Source: Claveliimonas intestinigallinarum
GTDB lineage: Bacteria > Bacillota > Clostridia > Lachnospirales > Lachnospiraceae
Direction: 5' to 3'
Assembly: GCA_019115145.1 (NCBI GenBank)
Contig: DXED01000029.1
Coordinates: 1 to 64,000 of the forward strand
Length of the DNA: 64,000 nt
A program made the position numbers and the translations under genes. The notes below the pieces were generated by a model, which made no database searches, was not told the origin of the DNA, and saw only the letters and a program-made list of their open reading frames with translations. The number at the start of each line of letters is the position of its first letter. The first letter of the stretch is position 1. Shown one piece after another: positions 1-8,850 of the stretch.

Positions 1-419
1 CCCGCGGCGTCTACGAGACCCCTGGCGGAACTATCCTCTATGAGGCGCACCAGCAGCTTGAGGAGCTGGTTCTGGACCGCGCCACAACGGAAATGAAAAA
101 GGAAATGGGCGACAAGCTGGCCCAGGTCGTATACGAGGGCAAGTGGTTCACACCCCTCCGGGAGGCCATTCAGGCATTCGTGGAGAGCACCCAGGAGTAT
201 GTGACCGGCGAAGTCAAATTCAAGCTCTACAAGGGCAACATCATCAAGGCCGGCACCACCTCCCCCTACTCACTGTACAGCGAGTCCCTGGCAAGCTTCA
301 CAACAGGCGATATGTATGACCACCACGACGCTGACGGCTTCATCACCCTGTTCGGGCTTCCGCTCAAGGTCCGCGCCCTGAAGATGCAGGAGATGAAAAA
401 GCAAAGCGAGAGTAAATAA
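1..419 (+). CDS. argG: Argininosuccinate synthase, C-terminal part
   Basis: The reading frame is open from the left edge (first full codon at base 3) to TAA at 417-419, so only the last 138 residues are present. The visible part begins RGVYETPGGTILYEAH and continues through SPYSLYSESLASF, both typical of the C-terminal half of argininosuccinate synthase. The enzyme joins citrulline and aspartate with ATP in arginine synthesis in the cytoplasm. The oligomerisation tail looks complete and ends in lysine-rich sequence. The ATG at 93 is internal, not the start. The gene is followed directly by a palindromic repeat unit and a terminator hairpin. Confidence 0.94.
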   Translation, partial: RGVYETPGGTILYEAHQQLEELVLDRATTEMKKEMGDKLAQVVYEGKWFTPLREAIQAFVESTQEYVTGEVKFKLYKGNIIKAGTTSPYSLYSESLASFTTGDMYDHHDADGFITLFGLPLKVRALKMQEMKKQSESK

Positions 420-427
420 TGAATTGG

Positions 428-492
428 GGACGTAATGCTTTACAAAAGTGTTACGTCTCAAACTAATCCAACTGGTGTATAATTGTGTCAAA
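428..492 (-). repeat. Palindromic intergenic repeat, copy A
   Basis: On the minus strand this reads TTTGACACAATTA, then CACCAGT, then a 29-base hairpin (429-457) with arms GACGTAA and TTACGTC. Copies B (633-697) and C (17111-17182) share the same order: CACAATTA, 22 bases including CACCAGT, then GACGTAA...TTACGTC. A and B face each other across about 140 bases. Confidence 0.75.
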
Positions 493-540
493 CCACCACT
501 GTGTTCACACACAATTTCCACTCATATCGTGATTAATCTG

Positions 541-591
541 AAAAAAGCAAGAGCTTCTTCCGCGTAATACGTGAGAAACTCTTGCTTTTTT
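541..591 (+). terminator. Rho-independent terminator after argG
   Basis: A 13-base stem (541-553 with 579-591) reads AAAAAAGCAAGAG against CTCTTGCTTTTTT. The A-run and T-run make it usable on both strands, serving argG from the left and the APC permease operon from the right. It lies between repeat copies A and B. Confidence 0.85.
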
Positions 592-632
592 CGTGATACC
601 AATCAAAACAGGCGGAGTCGCAACCGATTATA

Positions 633-697
633 TTTGACACAATTACACACCAGTTAGTCTAAATCCAGACGTAATACTTTTGCAAAGTGTTACGTCC
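633..697 (+). repeat. Palindromic intergenic repeat, copy B
   Basis: Reads TTTGACACAATTA, CACCAGT, then hairpin 668-696 with GACGTAA and TTACGTC arms. It is inverted relative to copy A, and its hairpin contains the stop codon (690-692) of the APC permease gene. Confidence 0.75.
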
Positions 698-2105
698 CCA
701 TTTTGTTCTCCAGCCCGGATCGCTTCCAAAGCCACAGGCCGGACAACAGCACGAACAGCGCGCCGCCGATCAGCTCAATCTCGTAAATGATGTTCTCACC
801 TGTTGTGGACATCACCGGTAAGGCGGAGCATACGATGGCGATCCCGCAGATCACCAGCTCTGAATACCCAAGGAAGCAGCCCCACTTTTTATTTGTCGTC
901 ATCTGATACAGCTCCGGCTTATCCTCTTTTTCCTTCTTTATCTTAATGTACGCTGCAAACAGCAGCACATAGGGGAACAGGGATGTCAGCGCTGTCATGG
1001 TGACGAGCACGTTGTAGATGGTCTCCACTGCCGAAAAAAGATTGACTCCCGCCAGGAGCACTGTAATCAGCACAGCCTGGAACAGGATGGCTTTCTCCGG
1101 CACATCGTACTGGTTTTTCTTCATGAACTTATCCGAGAAGATCCCCGGCTCTGAATAGCCAAACAGCATCTTCACCGGCTGCACAATGTACAGGACAAGA
1201 GCTCCCAGAACAGACAGGGCGATACCAAACGCCAGGATCTGCACAAGAACCTGCGGCACTCCAAGGAGCTCACTTGCCTTTGCCAGAGCATCCAGTGTGC
1301 CTGTATAGGCGAAGATCTCCGAGGTGGGAAGCAGCATAGTCATGCAGACAGCTCCCACAACATAGAGCACGCAGATCAATCCCGCCGCGATCATGATAGC
1401 CCGTGGATAATCCTTCTGGGGGTTTTTCATGTCGGACACAAAGTTGGCTGTAAATTCCGCCCCTGTGTAGGCAAATGTAATGCCGGATATAGCCACAAGA
1501 GAATTCATATTCATTTTCGGCGTCAGCGTAGACACCGTGTACTCGGAAGCGCTGGGGGCAGCCTTCAGGACAACTACGGCCAGAATGGCCATGCCGATCA
1601 GAAAAATGGTCGGTATCACCGACCCGAAGGCCCCCACGCTTGTAAAGTATTTTCCAAGCTTCATGCCCCTCATACTGACAAAGGACAGCCCCCAGATCAC
1701 CACCAGCGACATGATCAGCACAAATGGCTTATTGTCCGCCAGTTCCGGCTTCCCGATCATGTAGCTGATGTTAATGGCCAGAAAGGTCAGGAAGGAGGCG
1801 TACCAGAAGATCAGAGCTGTCCAGTGCATCCAGGACACGAGAAATCCGTACTTTGTTCCAAACGCGATCTTCACCCAGTCATTGAGTCCCCCATCTGTGG
1901 GATAGGCCGAGGCCAGCTCCGCACACATCAGCGCCTGTGGGATGAAAAAGATCAGCATAAAAATAACCCACATGGGGATTGCCCCCAACCCCAGGCCAAA
2001 GCTGTCTGAGGTTGATTTGGCAATCCATCTGATCCCGTAGAGTGCGGAGACATTCATCAACACAAGTTCCTTAAAACTGATTTTTTTATACTTGATGGTC
2101 CTCAC
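690..2105 (-). CDS. APC-family amino acid permease
   Basis: A 471-residue integral membrane protein with about 12 hydrophobic segments. It resembles the amino-acid/polyamine/organocation family, especially the glutamate:GABA antiporter-like branch, with an N-terminal KKISFKELVLMNVSALYGIRW segment and ELASAYPTDGGLNDWV in the first third. It probably imports or exchanges an amino acid. It is the last gene of a minus-strand operon after the MFS and CocE-type genes, 24 bases behind the latter, so the amino acid may be a product of peptide cleavage (inference). The assigned start is GTG with a poorly spaced AAAGGGG; ATG at residue 17 is an alternative but would shorten the first helix. The stop lies inside repeat copy B. 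Confidence 0.85.
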   Translation of the reverse strand: MRTIKYKKISFKELVLMNVSALYGIRWIAKSTSDSFGLGLGAIPMWVIFMLIFFIPQALMCAELASAYPTDGGLNDWVKIAFGTKYGFLVSWMHWTALIFWYASFLTFLAINISYMIGKPELADNKPFVLIMSLVVIWGLSFVSMRGMKLGKYFTSVGAFGSVIPTIFLIGMAILAVVVLKAAPSASEYTVSTLTPKMNMNSLVAISGITFAYTGAEFTANFVSDMKNPQKDYPRAIMIAAGLICVLYVVGAVCMTMLLPTSEIFAYTGTLDALAKASELLGVPQVLVQILAFGIALSVLGALVLYIVQPVKMLFGYSEPGIFSDKFMKKNQYDVPEKAILFQAVLITVLLAGVNLFSAVETIYNVLVTMTALTSLFPYVLLFAAYIKIKKEKEDKPELYQMTTNKKWGCFLGYSELVICGIAIVCSALPVMSTTGENIIYEIELIGGALFVLLSGLWLWKRSGLENKMGT

Positions 2106-2129
2106 CCCTTTCGGTTCTGTCTTCTGTCC

Positions 2130-4178
2130 TTAAAGACCGTTTCTCTTTACTTTATAATCGTAATCCCGGTGGAACACATGCTCCCCATTGATGGATGCAT
2201 CCATATAGCCGGTGATGTAGAAGTTTTCCAGATCCGCAGTCTGGGTCACCACGATATCGCAGTCCGTAAGCCAGCCCTCCCGTCCGTTCTTCATCTTCTG
2301 ATAAATTGTATATTTCGCTGAGAGGGGATCCTTGTTGCTCATGGTCAGCTCCCTCTTCAGATTGTGCTCTACAACTGTGCCGATATCGTCAAAGCGGTAC
2401 ACGCCCTCTCCGAACACTCCTCCCACGCCATCAGTGATGGAGGTCCACGTATCCGTGATCAGATCATATGTGATCTGCCGGTCCACATGTCCCGGCGAGA
2501 GTGTAGTCATTGGTGTGAGCGGCGCGCATCTTGCCTCCATGTCCGGTCCCTTGGCATCCTTTCCCTTAAACAGGGGCAGGGAAAATTTGGCAGTGGACAG
2601 ATCCAGCTTCAGCGTAGCAAGCTCCGGCGATGGCCATATCATGGGCCAGAAGGAATTGGCAATGGCAAGTCTGATCCTGTGGCCGGCAGGGAAATTGTGT
2701 CCGCACACATCCAGCTGCACCCTGGCCTTATATCTCTTGCCCGGCTCCAGATAAACCACCTTCTCGTGGCCCTCCAGATGGGTCAGGTTCATCAGCCCAT
2801 AGGACACTCTCGTGGCCGCTCCGTCGGGATGGATGTCACAGAGCTCAGCGTAGAGGAAGGCGTTTGGCTTATCGCTGGTAAGCTCCACCTCAAATTCCGG
2901 ATAGCCTAATATTTCCACCTCTTCCTTTAAAATGTCAGAGTCAAATACCATGGCCATACCGTCGTCCACCCGCATATCGGCCGGGCTCTCTCCCGGAACT
3001 CCAGCTCCCATCCACTCGTTGGCCAGAAGCCCGTGATTGGGAAGGGTGCACAGATCCACCACTTCCTCCTTCGTGTTTGCCTCCTCCTGGAGATGTCCGT
3101 AGGTCATGGACAGCGTCTTTGTCTCCACATCCGCAGAGGGCCATTTATCCAGTGCCACCCATCGGCCATCGCTGACAGGGTGTACCGTCTCCGGCTTCAT
3201 GCTGTCTTCCAGCCATACCTGTACCATAGGGCAGTCCAGTGTATCATTGTCAATGCCTTTGAGCCATTTATCCCACCACTTTGTAGCCTCTCCCAGAAAA
3301 TCGATGGCTGGCTGGGGAGCCCCGTCATGGGCAAACACGTGGGCCCAGGGTCCGATAAGCGCCTTTCTCGGAACGCTCAGCCCCTCCATCAGGGTGAGCA
3401 CGCTGTTTGTGTAGGAGTCAGCCCATCCGTCCAGGGCAAAGACCGGCACCTTGATGTCATCGTAGTTCACGCTGACTGAGCCATGCTTCCAGTAGTCATC
3501 CCTTGTCTGATGCTCCAGCCAGTTAGCCGGCCACAGAGGCATCTCCTCCAGGCGACGGATAGACTCCTCATACCAGGTGTCCGGCTTGATCTCAGAGTCA
3601 ATGGCACGGCACATGTAGGCCAGCATAATGTTGCCCCACCAGAAATTGTCATTCAGCAGACAGCCGCCTTTATAGTGAATATCCTGAGTATATCTGTCAT
3701 CCACAAAGCCCACGCAGATAATAGCCTTCAGCCCTTTTGGCTGTCTCGCCGCCACCTGCAGGGAATTAAAGCCGCTCCACGATTTTCCCATCATTCCCAC
3801 ATTACCATCGCACCAGGGCTGCTGGGCAATCCACTCGATGCACTCCACCGCATCATCCTGCTCCTGCTTCAGATACTCATCGTAAAAGCACTGGTCAGAC
3901 TCTCCCGCGCCCCGCATGTCCACGCGGACCACATTGTATCCCATGCCGGCAAAAAATCCGTACATGGGCTCGTCCCGCCCTCTCATGCCGTCCCGCTTGC
4001 GGTAGGGCTGGGTCTCAAACACTGTGGGCAACGGCTTGTCTGTCTTTGGATGCCAGACGCGGGCAGACAGCCTGCACCCGTCTGACATGGTGATCCACTG
4101 GTTCTCGATCACATCCCACTCATAGGGGAACTCCTCTCTCTTCATCACCCGTTTTGCTTTTGGTTCTACTTTTGCCAT
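2130..4178 (-). CDS. CocE/NonD (S15-type) serine hydrolase
   Basis: A 682-residue alpha/beta hydrolase of the CocE / X-Pro dipeptidyl-peptidase group. The N-terminal half carries the core: RVDMRGAGESD, the nucleophile elbow GMMGKSWSGF (catalytic Ser), a later ALDGWADSY with the likely catalytic Asp, and GPWAHVFAH with the catalytic His. The second half looks like the jelly-roll C-terminal domain, with FPAGHRIRLAIANSFWPMIWP. Known members cleave acyl or Xaa-Pro bonds; no signal peptide is seen, so it should be cytoplasmic. ATG at 4178 sits behind AGGAGG, two codons inside a GTG alternative. It lies between a transporter on each side in one operon, suggesting uptake, hydrolysis and amino-acid exchange. 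Confidence 0.88.
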   Translation of the reverse strand: MAKVEPKAKRVMKREEFPYEWDVIENQWITMSDGCRLSARVWHPKTDKPLPTVFETQPYRKRDGMRGRDEPMYGFFAGMGYNVVRVDMRGAGESDQCFYDEYLKQEQDDAVECIEWIAQQPWCDGNVGMMGKSWSGFNSLQVAARQPKGLKAIICVGFVDDRYTQDIHYKGGCLLNDNFWWGNIMLAYMCRAIDSEIKPDTWYEESIRRLEEMPLWPANWLEHQTRDDYWKHGSVSVNYDDIKVPVFALDGWADSYTNSVLTLMEGLSVPRKALIGPWAHVFAHDGAPQPAIDFLGEATKWWDKWLKGIDNDTLDCPMVQVWLEDSMKPETVHPVSDGRWVALDKWPSADVETKTLSMTYGHLQEEANTKEEVVDLCTLPNHGLLANEWMGAGVPGESPADMRVDDGMAMVFDSDILKEEVEILGYPEFEVELTSDKPNAFLYAELCDIHPDGAATRVSYGLMNLTHLEGHEKVVYLEPGKRYKARVQLDVCGHNFPAGHRIRLAIANSFWPMIWPSPELATLKLDLSTAKFSLPLFKGKDAKGPDMEARCAPLTPMTTLSPGHVDRQITYDLITDTWTSITDGVGGVFGEGVYRFDDIGTVVEHNLKRELTMSNKDPLSAKYTIYQKMKNGREGWLTDCDIVVTQTADLENFYITGYMDASINGEHVFHRDYDYKVKRNGL

Positions 4179-4219
4179 ATTCACGAACCTCCTTTATTGA
4201 TAAATATATGAAAATAGTT

Positions 4220-5500
4220 CTAGATTTCCTCACTTTTGGCCGCTGCCGGCTTTTTCGCATATTTTTTCGTCCAGATAACAGCCACGATGAGACCGATAAT
4301 GCCCATCGCGATCATATACATATGGTTCAGGTGATAGCCCTGGTATCCCGGATATGTATCCAACAGCTTTCCTGCGATGGTGTAGCTCAGTACCTCTGGC
4401 AGATAGCCGAATGTGGACGCCATGCCGATAGCCACTCCTCCCAGCTCCACCGGGATTCCCGCCTCTGAGATAAAGGAAAAATACAGTCCGAAGTTGGAGA
4501 ACATACCCGCATATACAAGCACGCAGGCTGCCACAACAAGGATCATCCTCGTGTCAGAGCTCATTCTTCCCGTCATATCCATGATGATCACTCCGGCTAC
4601 CATGAGAACGTATCCCACGATCATGGTCTTGCTCTTTCCCACCTTATCCCCTGCAAACCCGCCGATGGTAGCGGCAAAGGGGCGAATATACTGAGACATG
4701 ACTGTCAGGATCGCCGCAATCACAGCCGTAACTCCGATGATATTGCTGGCGTACGGTGTGAAATAGTAGGAAGACATATTAAATGTATAGCTTGTGTAGA
4801 TCATAATAATGATCAGCCACATAACAGGCATTTTCAGGACGCTCAGGATCTGTTTGAAGGAAACCTGCTGTGAGGAGCCTGTCTCATCCACTGTATCCGG
4901 CTCCTTCAGGATAAATATAAAGATGATACCCACGATCAATGGCGCCAGGGAATAGAACCAGATGATGGCATCAATTCCCATATAGGGCATTGCCCTCGCC
5001 TCGAACACGCCGAAGATCGCAGTTGCCACAGCCAGATGCGCCGCATTGAACACGCCCCGGCCTCCCTCGAAAATGCCATAAGCCCTGCTCTGCTCCTCGT
5101 CCGTCGCCTGGATCCTTACAATCTTCATCAGGGCCGGCCAAAAGGTCAGGAGCGAGGTCACGCCCCACAGTCCGTAAATAGCCGCCAACGCGTAGAAGTC
5201 GCTCACCACCAGATGCAGAAGTCCTCCAAGACCTGTGGCAATCATGGAGAAAATCAGCAGCTTCTTCGCCTTGATCTTGTCCGCCAGAACCCCTCCTATA
5301 ACATAGGAAAACACGCCGAGGAGGCCATAGGCGCTCCCCAGAAGTCCCATCTGCGTGTTGGTCAGATTATACATATTCTGATAGGTGTCATAATAGTAGG
5401 AGCGAAAATAGGGAAGTCCGTAAATAATCGATCCGGCAAATGCCAGCAAAAGGATCGTTCCCAGATTTTTCTTGTAGCCTTGTTTGGCCTCTTTAGCCAT
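4220..5500 (-). CDS. Major facilitator superfamily transporter
   Basis: A 426-residue protein with 12 predicted membrane spans. The N-terminal half has the MFS loop signature GGVLADKIKAKK between helices 2 and 3, and the equivalent in the second half is GGFAGDKVGKSK. ATG at 5500 is chosen because GGAGGCGG lies just upstream; the earlier ATG at 5515 has no ribosome site. The substrate cannot be named. It is first in the operon with the CocE hydrolase (35 bases on) and the APC permease, so the peptide or ester substrate of the hydrolase is a reasonable guess. Transcription probably starts at the promoter at 5582-5611, divergent from the broken XRE regulator. Confidence 0.85.
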   Translation of the reverse strand: MAKEAKQGYKKNLGTILLLAFAGSIIYGLPYFRSYYYDTYQNMYNLTNTQMGLLGSAYGLLGVFSYVIGGVLADKIKAKKLLIFSMIATGLGGLLHLVVSDFYALAAIYGLWGVTSLLTFWPALMKIVRIQATDEEQSRAYGIFEGGRGVFNAAHLAVATAIFGVFEARAMPYMGIDAIIWFYSLAPLIVGIIFIFILKEPDTVDETGSSQQVSFKQILSVLKMPVMWLIIIMIYTSYTFNMSSYYFTPYASNIIGVTAVIAAILTVMSQYIRPFAATIGGFAGDKVGKSKTMIVGYVLMVAGVIIMDMTGRMSSDTRMILVVAACVLVYAGMFSNFGLYFSFISEAGIPVELGGVAIGMASTFGYLPEVLSYTIAGKLLDTYPGYQGYHLNHMYMIAMGIIGLIVAVIWTKKYAKKPAAAKSEEI

Positions 5501-5560
5501 CCATACCGCCTCCATTCCAATCTCTCATTTTCATGTGTTCATATGCGCCGCGCCTCTTTT

Positions 5561-5611
5561 TTTACAAAGATCTTTACAAAGATTATAGCTTTATTGATAA
5601 CAAATTCACAA
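5561..5611 (-). promoter_or_regulatory. Promoter and repeat operator of the MFS-CocE-APC operon
   Basis: On the minus strand TTGTGA (5606-5611), 18 bases, then a perfect TATAAT (5582-5587). Just downstream are two direct copies of TTTACAAAGAT (5561-5571 and 5573-5583, period 12) which also create the palindrome AAAGATCTTT. This is a natural site for the adjacent XRE regulator. The rest of the 380-base gap is AT-rich and otherwise plain. Confidence 0.55.
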
Positions 5612-5806
5612 ATCCGGTCTTTTTCGTATTACGAAATTTTGTTCCCCACAAATTCTATTAAAGAGATAATTATTTGGCTTTTCATCTCCCTCCCTTCAAT
5701 TTTCAATTTATTTTCATCGTTTTTCATCTATTTTTCTCAATATAAGATATGAAATACTGTTTTTAGTCAACTTTATCCATTCCGCTTTTATTTTCCCAAA
5801 AAATAT

Positions 5807-5836
5807 TTGTCCATCTCACTGTTTATATGGTAAAAT
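5807..5836 (+). promoter_or_regulatory. Promoter of the XRE regulator
   Basis: TTGTCC (5807-5812), an 18-base spacer, then TAAAAT (5831-5836), followed by AGAGGA before the ATG at 5882. Confidence 0.5.
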
Positions 5837-5881
5837 CTGTATTAAAATGAAGATTGTTTTTATGCAGAGAGGAATGATCGT

Positions 5882-6574
5882 ATGAATTCTGGTTCTTTTT
5901 ACACAACCTTAGGTCAGAAGCTCCGGGCCAGACGCCGGGCCAAGCATTTGACCTTAAATGATCTGGCAGAAAAATTGAACAAAAGTACAGCCACTATATC
6001 CAAATACGAAAAAGGGGAAATATTCATCAGTATTGACACTCTTGTAGACATCTGCAGAATCCTCAATATCGAAATCTCCTCCCTGTTGCCCGACACCTGC
6101 GTAACAGAGGATTCAAATGATTTGACATGATATCAAAAATATTTTTCAGAGCAGCTCTATCTCTACTGGTTTAACGGGGAGAAAAATAAACTGCAGAAGG
6201 CAGTTCTCATCAACCAGAAAATGTCCTTCAAGTCTACCATGTATTACGATGTGGCAGACACGGCAAACTATTATGATGCCAACTATGTCTATGACGGAAG
6301 GGTATCCTACACGGATTCCTGCATTGATTTTATCCTGAGCTGCACAGAGCCGCCATTTGACACCCTCACCCTCCGGGTTTCATCCCTGAACCGGCACACC
6401 TCCTACAAGATCGGTCTTCTCACGACCATCAGCTATTTCTACCAGAATATCGCCATGAAGGTCATTGTCTCGGAGACACCGCTGCCGGAGGACGAGGCGC
6501 TTATCTCCTCCCTGCGCCTGACGCCGGAAGAGCTGAAAAATATCAAGCGCACCAATTTCTTCTATGCGCAGTAA
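5882..6574 (+). pseudogene. XRE-family regulator interrupted by in-frame TGA
   Basis: The first 82 codons encode a complete helix-turn-helix of the XRE type: LGQKLRARRRAKHLTLNDLAEKLNKS, then TISKYEKGEI. TGA at 6128-6130 stops the frame, but the very same frame stays open afterwards for 147 codons (YQKYFSEQLYLYWFNGEKN ... NIKRTNFFYAQ, TAA at 6572). The second part has its own fold-like composition and no ribosome site at its start. An intact ancestor would be about 230 residues, an HTH plus a C-terminal effector domain. A single base change (for example TGG or CGA to TGA) explains it. It sits divergent from the MFS-CocE-APC operon, its likely target. A truncated HTH-only repressor might still be made. 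Confidence 0.75.
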
Positions 6575-6595
6575 ATTAGCGCTTGCTAAACACAA

Positions 6596-6634
6596 GAGGG
6601 GCTGCCTCTGAATAGCAATTCAGGACAGCCCCTC
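6596..6634. terminator. Bidirectional terminator
   Basis: Stem GAGGGGCTG (6596-6604) with CAGCCCCTC (6626-6634) and an inner CTGAAT/ATTCAG pairing, between the convergent XRE remnant and rbsR. Confidence 0.75.
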
Positions 6635-6672
6635 CCATATTTCTTGTTTTACCTTTTATTTTATTCTCTCTT

Positions 6673-7671
6673 CTATTTCTTCTGCTCTTTTTTCCTTCTC
6701 GTCGTATCCCGCTCCACCAGCTTCACATCGAACACATTCTCCTGCAGGAACTCCTCCCCCTCCACGTGCCGGATGATGATGCCTGCCGCCAGGGAGCCCA
6801 TCTCCCTGATAGGCTGGGACACTGTGGTCAGCTCTGGCGTGCACATCCTGCTGAATTTGATATCGTCAAATCCAATCAGCTGGATCTCCTCCGGTATGCG
6901 CCTGCCCCGGGCCGTAAGCTCCTTGTATACAGAGATGGCCACCATATCGTTGCAGGCAATGATGCCATCTGTGTCCGGGAATCTTCGCATCAGCTCGCCT
7001 GCTGCCCGCCGTCCGGCCTCATAGTCGTAGGTGCAGTCCACGTACTGTTCCTTCAGACCGTATTTTTCGCATATGTCCAGATAGCCCTGGTAGCGCTGCC
7101 GGCCGCTGGAATAGGCCAAAGGTCCCCGCAAACAGACGATATTCTTACATCCGCACTCCACCAGATGCCGGGCCGCCAGACGCCCGCCCTTATAGTGGTC
7201 CGCCTCGATAAAGGCGGTGCCGCTCTCACCCTTCAGCTTTCTGTCCACCACCACCACAGGGATGGGGCAGTCCCCCAGCACCCGGCTGGTGCTGTCGCAA
7301 TTGGTGGTGATGATGATCCCGTCCGCCTTCATCTGGACAAGCATCTGGATATTCATCATCTCCTTTTGCGGATCATCGTCAGAGTTGCACAGAAGGATCC
7401 GGTACCCGGTCCGGTATGCCTGCTCCTCCACCGCCTTGGAGAGCTCACTAAAAAACGGATTCTCAATGTCCGGGACGATCACGCCGATCATCCGGGACGA
7501 CTTTTTGTAAAGGGCCCGGGCCAACTCATTGGGGCGAAAGCCTGTCTTTTCTATAGCCTCCAGCACTCTCTGCCTTTTTTTCTCATCCACGTTTGCGGTG
7601 CCGTTCATCACCCGGGAAACAGTGGCGGGGGACACACCTGCTAGCTTTGCCACTTCTCTGATACTGGTCAT
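6673..7671 (-). CDS. rbsR: LacI-family ribose operon repressor
   Basis: A 332-residue regulator. Residues 1-60 form the LacI helix-turn-helix and hinge (TSIREVAKLAGVSPATVSRV, then RPNELARALYKKSS). The rest is a periplasmic-binding-protein-like sensor with the usual IGVIVPDIENPFFSEL start and a final GFDDIKFSRMCTPELTTV segment. ATG at 7671 is where the family begins; an upstream in-frame extension would add 63 non-homologous residues. It lies at the end of the ribose locus but behind a terminator and with its own consensus promoter and operator, so it is probably autoregulated. Ribose is the expected inducer from context, not from visible residues. Confidence 0.88.
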   Translation of the reverse strand: MTSIREVAKLAGVSPATVSRVMNGTANVDEKKRQRVLEAIEKTGFRPNELARALYKKSSRMIGVIVPDIENPFFSELSKAVEEQAYRTGYRILLCNSDDDPQKEMMNIQMLVQMKADGIIITTNCDSTSRVLGDCPIPVVVVDRKLKGESGTAFIEADHYKGGRLAARHLVECGCKNIVCLRGPLAYSSGRQRYQGYLDICEKYGLKEQYVDCTYDYEAGRRAAGELMRRFPDTDGIIACNDMVAISVYKELTARGRRIPEEIQLIGFDDIKFSRMCTPELTTVSQPIREMGSLAAGIIIRHVEGEEFLQENVFDVKLVERDTTRRKKEQKK

Positions 7672-7697
7672 ATATGGTCTGTTTGCTCCTTCCGTTT

Positions 7698-7711
7698 TGA
7701 AACCTGTTTCA
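7698..7711. promoter_or_regulatory. LacI-type operator of rbsR
   Basis: TGAAACCTGTTTCA, an inverted repeat just downstream of the rbsR -10 box, one base away from the operators of the rbsK operon (TGAAACCGGTTTCA). Confidence 0.75.
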
Positions 7712-7719
7712 TACCCTTT

Positions 7720-7748
7720 ATTATATTTTTCGCCCAACAGTCTGTCAA
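7720..7748 (-). promoter_or_regulatory. Consensus promoter of rbsR
   Basis: Minus strand TTGACA (7743-7748), exactly 17 bases, TATAAT (7720-7725). The operator at 7698-7711 covers the expected start point. Confidence 0.8.
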
Positions 7749-7826
7749 CCCGGCCCGGCAGGGATCCGGAAAAGGCAGACGAGGGCAGCCAGACAGGGTT
7801 CCAAAAAGGGCAGACAATGCGCCAAA

Positions 7827-7860
7827 ATGCCCGGCGGAACCGTATCAGTCCGCCGGGCAT
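7827..7860 (-). terminator. Terminator between rbsB and rbsR
   Basis: Perfect 12-base stem ATGCCCGGCGGA (7827-7838) with TCCGCCGGGCAT (7849-7860). Minus-strand transcripts leave it through TTTT; a long A-run precedes it. Confidence 0.8.
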
Positions 7861-7904
7861 CCTCTTTTTTTTTCTTCTTTTTGCTCTTCTTTTATTCTCT
7901 TATT

Positions 7905-8831
7905 TTACTCTGTGATCAGCTCCACCTCAACCGGGATCTCCTTTTCCACTGTCTCGCCGTTTACCAGGCTGATGGCTGTCTCCACCGCTGTAGCGCCCAT
8001 AAGGTCTGGCTTCTGTGCAACGGTTGCTGCCATTCTTCCCTGCTGGATGGCTGCCAGGGCATCGTCTGTGGCGTCAAATCCCACTACCACAATGTCCCTG
8101 TTTCCGATGGCCTCCACCGCGCCCAAGGCCATCTCGTCATTGTGGGCAAACACGCCCTTGAGATCCGGCTGAGCCTGGAGGATGTTCTCCATGACAGTCA
8201 TTCCCTCTGAGCGGCTGAAGTTGGCTGTCTGGCTGGACACAACGTCGAGCTGCTCATCTGCCACAAGGTGGAAGCCCTCTCCTCTGTCGATGGTGGCGCT
8301 GGCCCCGGAGGTTCCCTGGATCTCCGCTGTCTTTGCCCCCTCGCCGATGAGGCTCACCATATACTCTGTGGCCATCCTGGCTCCCTCCACATTGTCGGAG
8401 GCAATGGCACAGTCCACGTCCACTCCGTTGACTACGCGGTCCACGGAGATGACCTTGATTCCCGCCGCGACCGCGTCCTGCACGGCCGGAGCCACTGCGT
8501 CAGAGTCCACCGGATTGACAATGAGGACGCTGATATTTCTGGAGATCAGATCCTCGATATCACTTGTCTGCTTTGCCGCGTCATCGCCGGCGTCCACCAC
8601 GATCAGATCTGCTCCCTCCTCCTCGGCCTTTGCCTCGGCGCCTTCGCTCAGAGTCACAAAAAATGGATTGTTCAGTGTGGATACGGAAAAGCCAATGCTG
8701 CCGTTTCCCCCGCTTCCTCCCTCTGTGATACTCCCCTCTTCGCCGTCGATGGTGATGGCGTTGCAGCCGGCCAGCGAAAATCCCATGACTGCTGTCAGCA
8801 GAAGTGCTGCCATTTTCTTTATTTTCATCAT
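7905..8831 (-). CDS. rbsB: Ribose ABC transporter substrate-binding lipoprotein
   Basis: A 308-residue lipoprotein: a basic start (MMKIKK), a hydrophobic stretch and the lipobox SLAGC with the acylated Cys near residue 23, then an acidic Gly/Ser-rich linker. The body is a two-lobed sugar-binding protein of the RbsB type (GFSVSTLNNPFFVTLSEGA, NPVDSDAVAPAVQDA, ending in GETVEKEIPVEVELI). It would sit on the outer face of the membrane and deliver ribose to RbsC/RbsA. It is the last gene of rbsK-D-A-C-B, 19 bases after rbsC, and ends at a strong hairpin. The ATG at 8828 is an equally possible start. Confidence 0.92.
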   Translation of the reverse strand: MMKIKKMAALLLTAVMGFSLAGCNAITIDGEEGSITEGGSGGNGSIGFSVSTLNNPFFVTLSEGAEAKAEEEGADLIVVDAGDDAAKQTSDIEDLISRNISVLIVNPVDSDAVAPAVQDAVAAGIKVISVDRVVNGVDVDCAIASDNVEGARMATEYMVSLIGEGAKTAEIQGTSGASATIDRGEGFHLVADEQLDVVSSQTANFSRSEGMTVMENILQAQPDLKGVFAHNDEMALGAVEAIGNRDIVVVGFDATDDALAAIQQGRMAATVAQKPDLMGATAVETAISLVNGETVEKEIPVEVELITE

Positions 8832-8850
8832 TGCTCTTCTCCTTTCTCTC

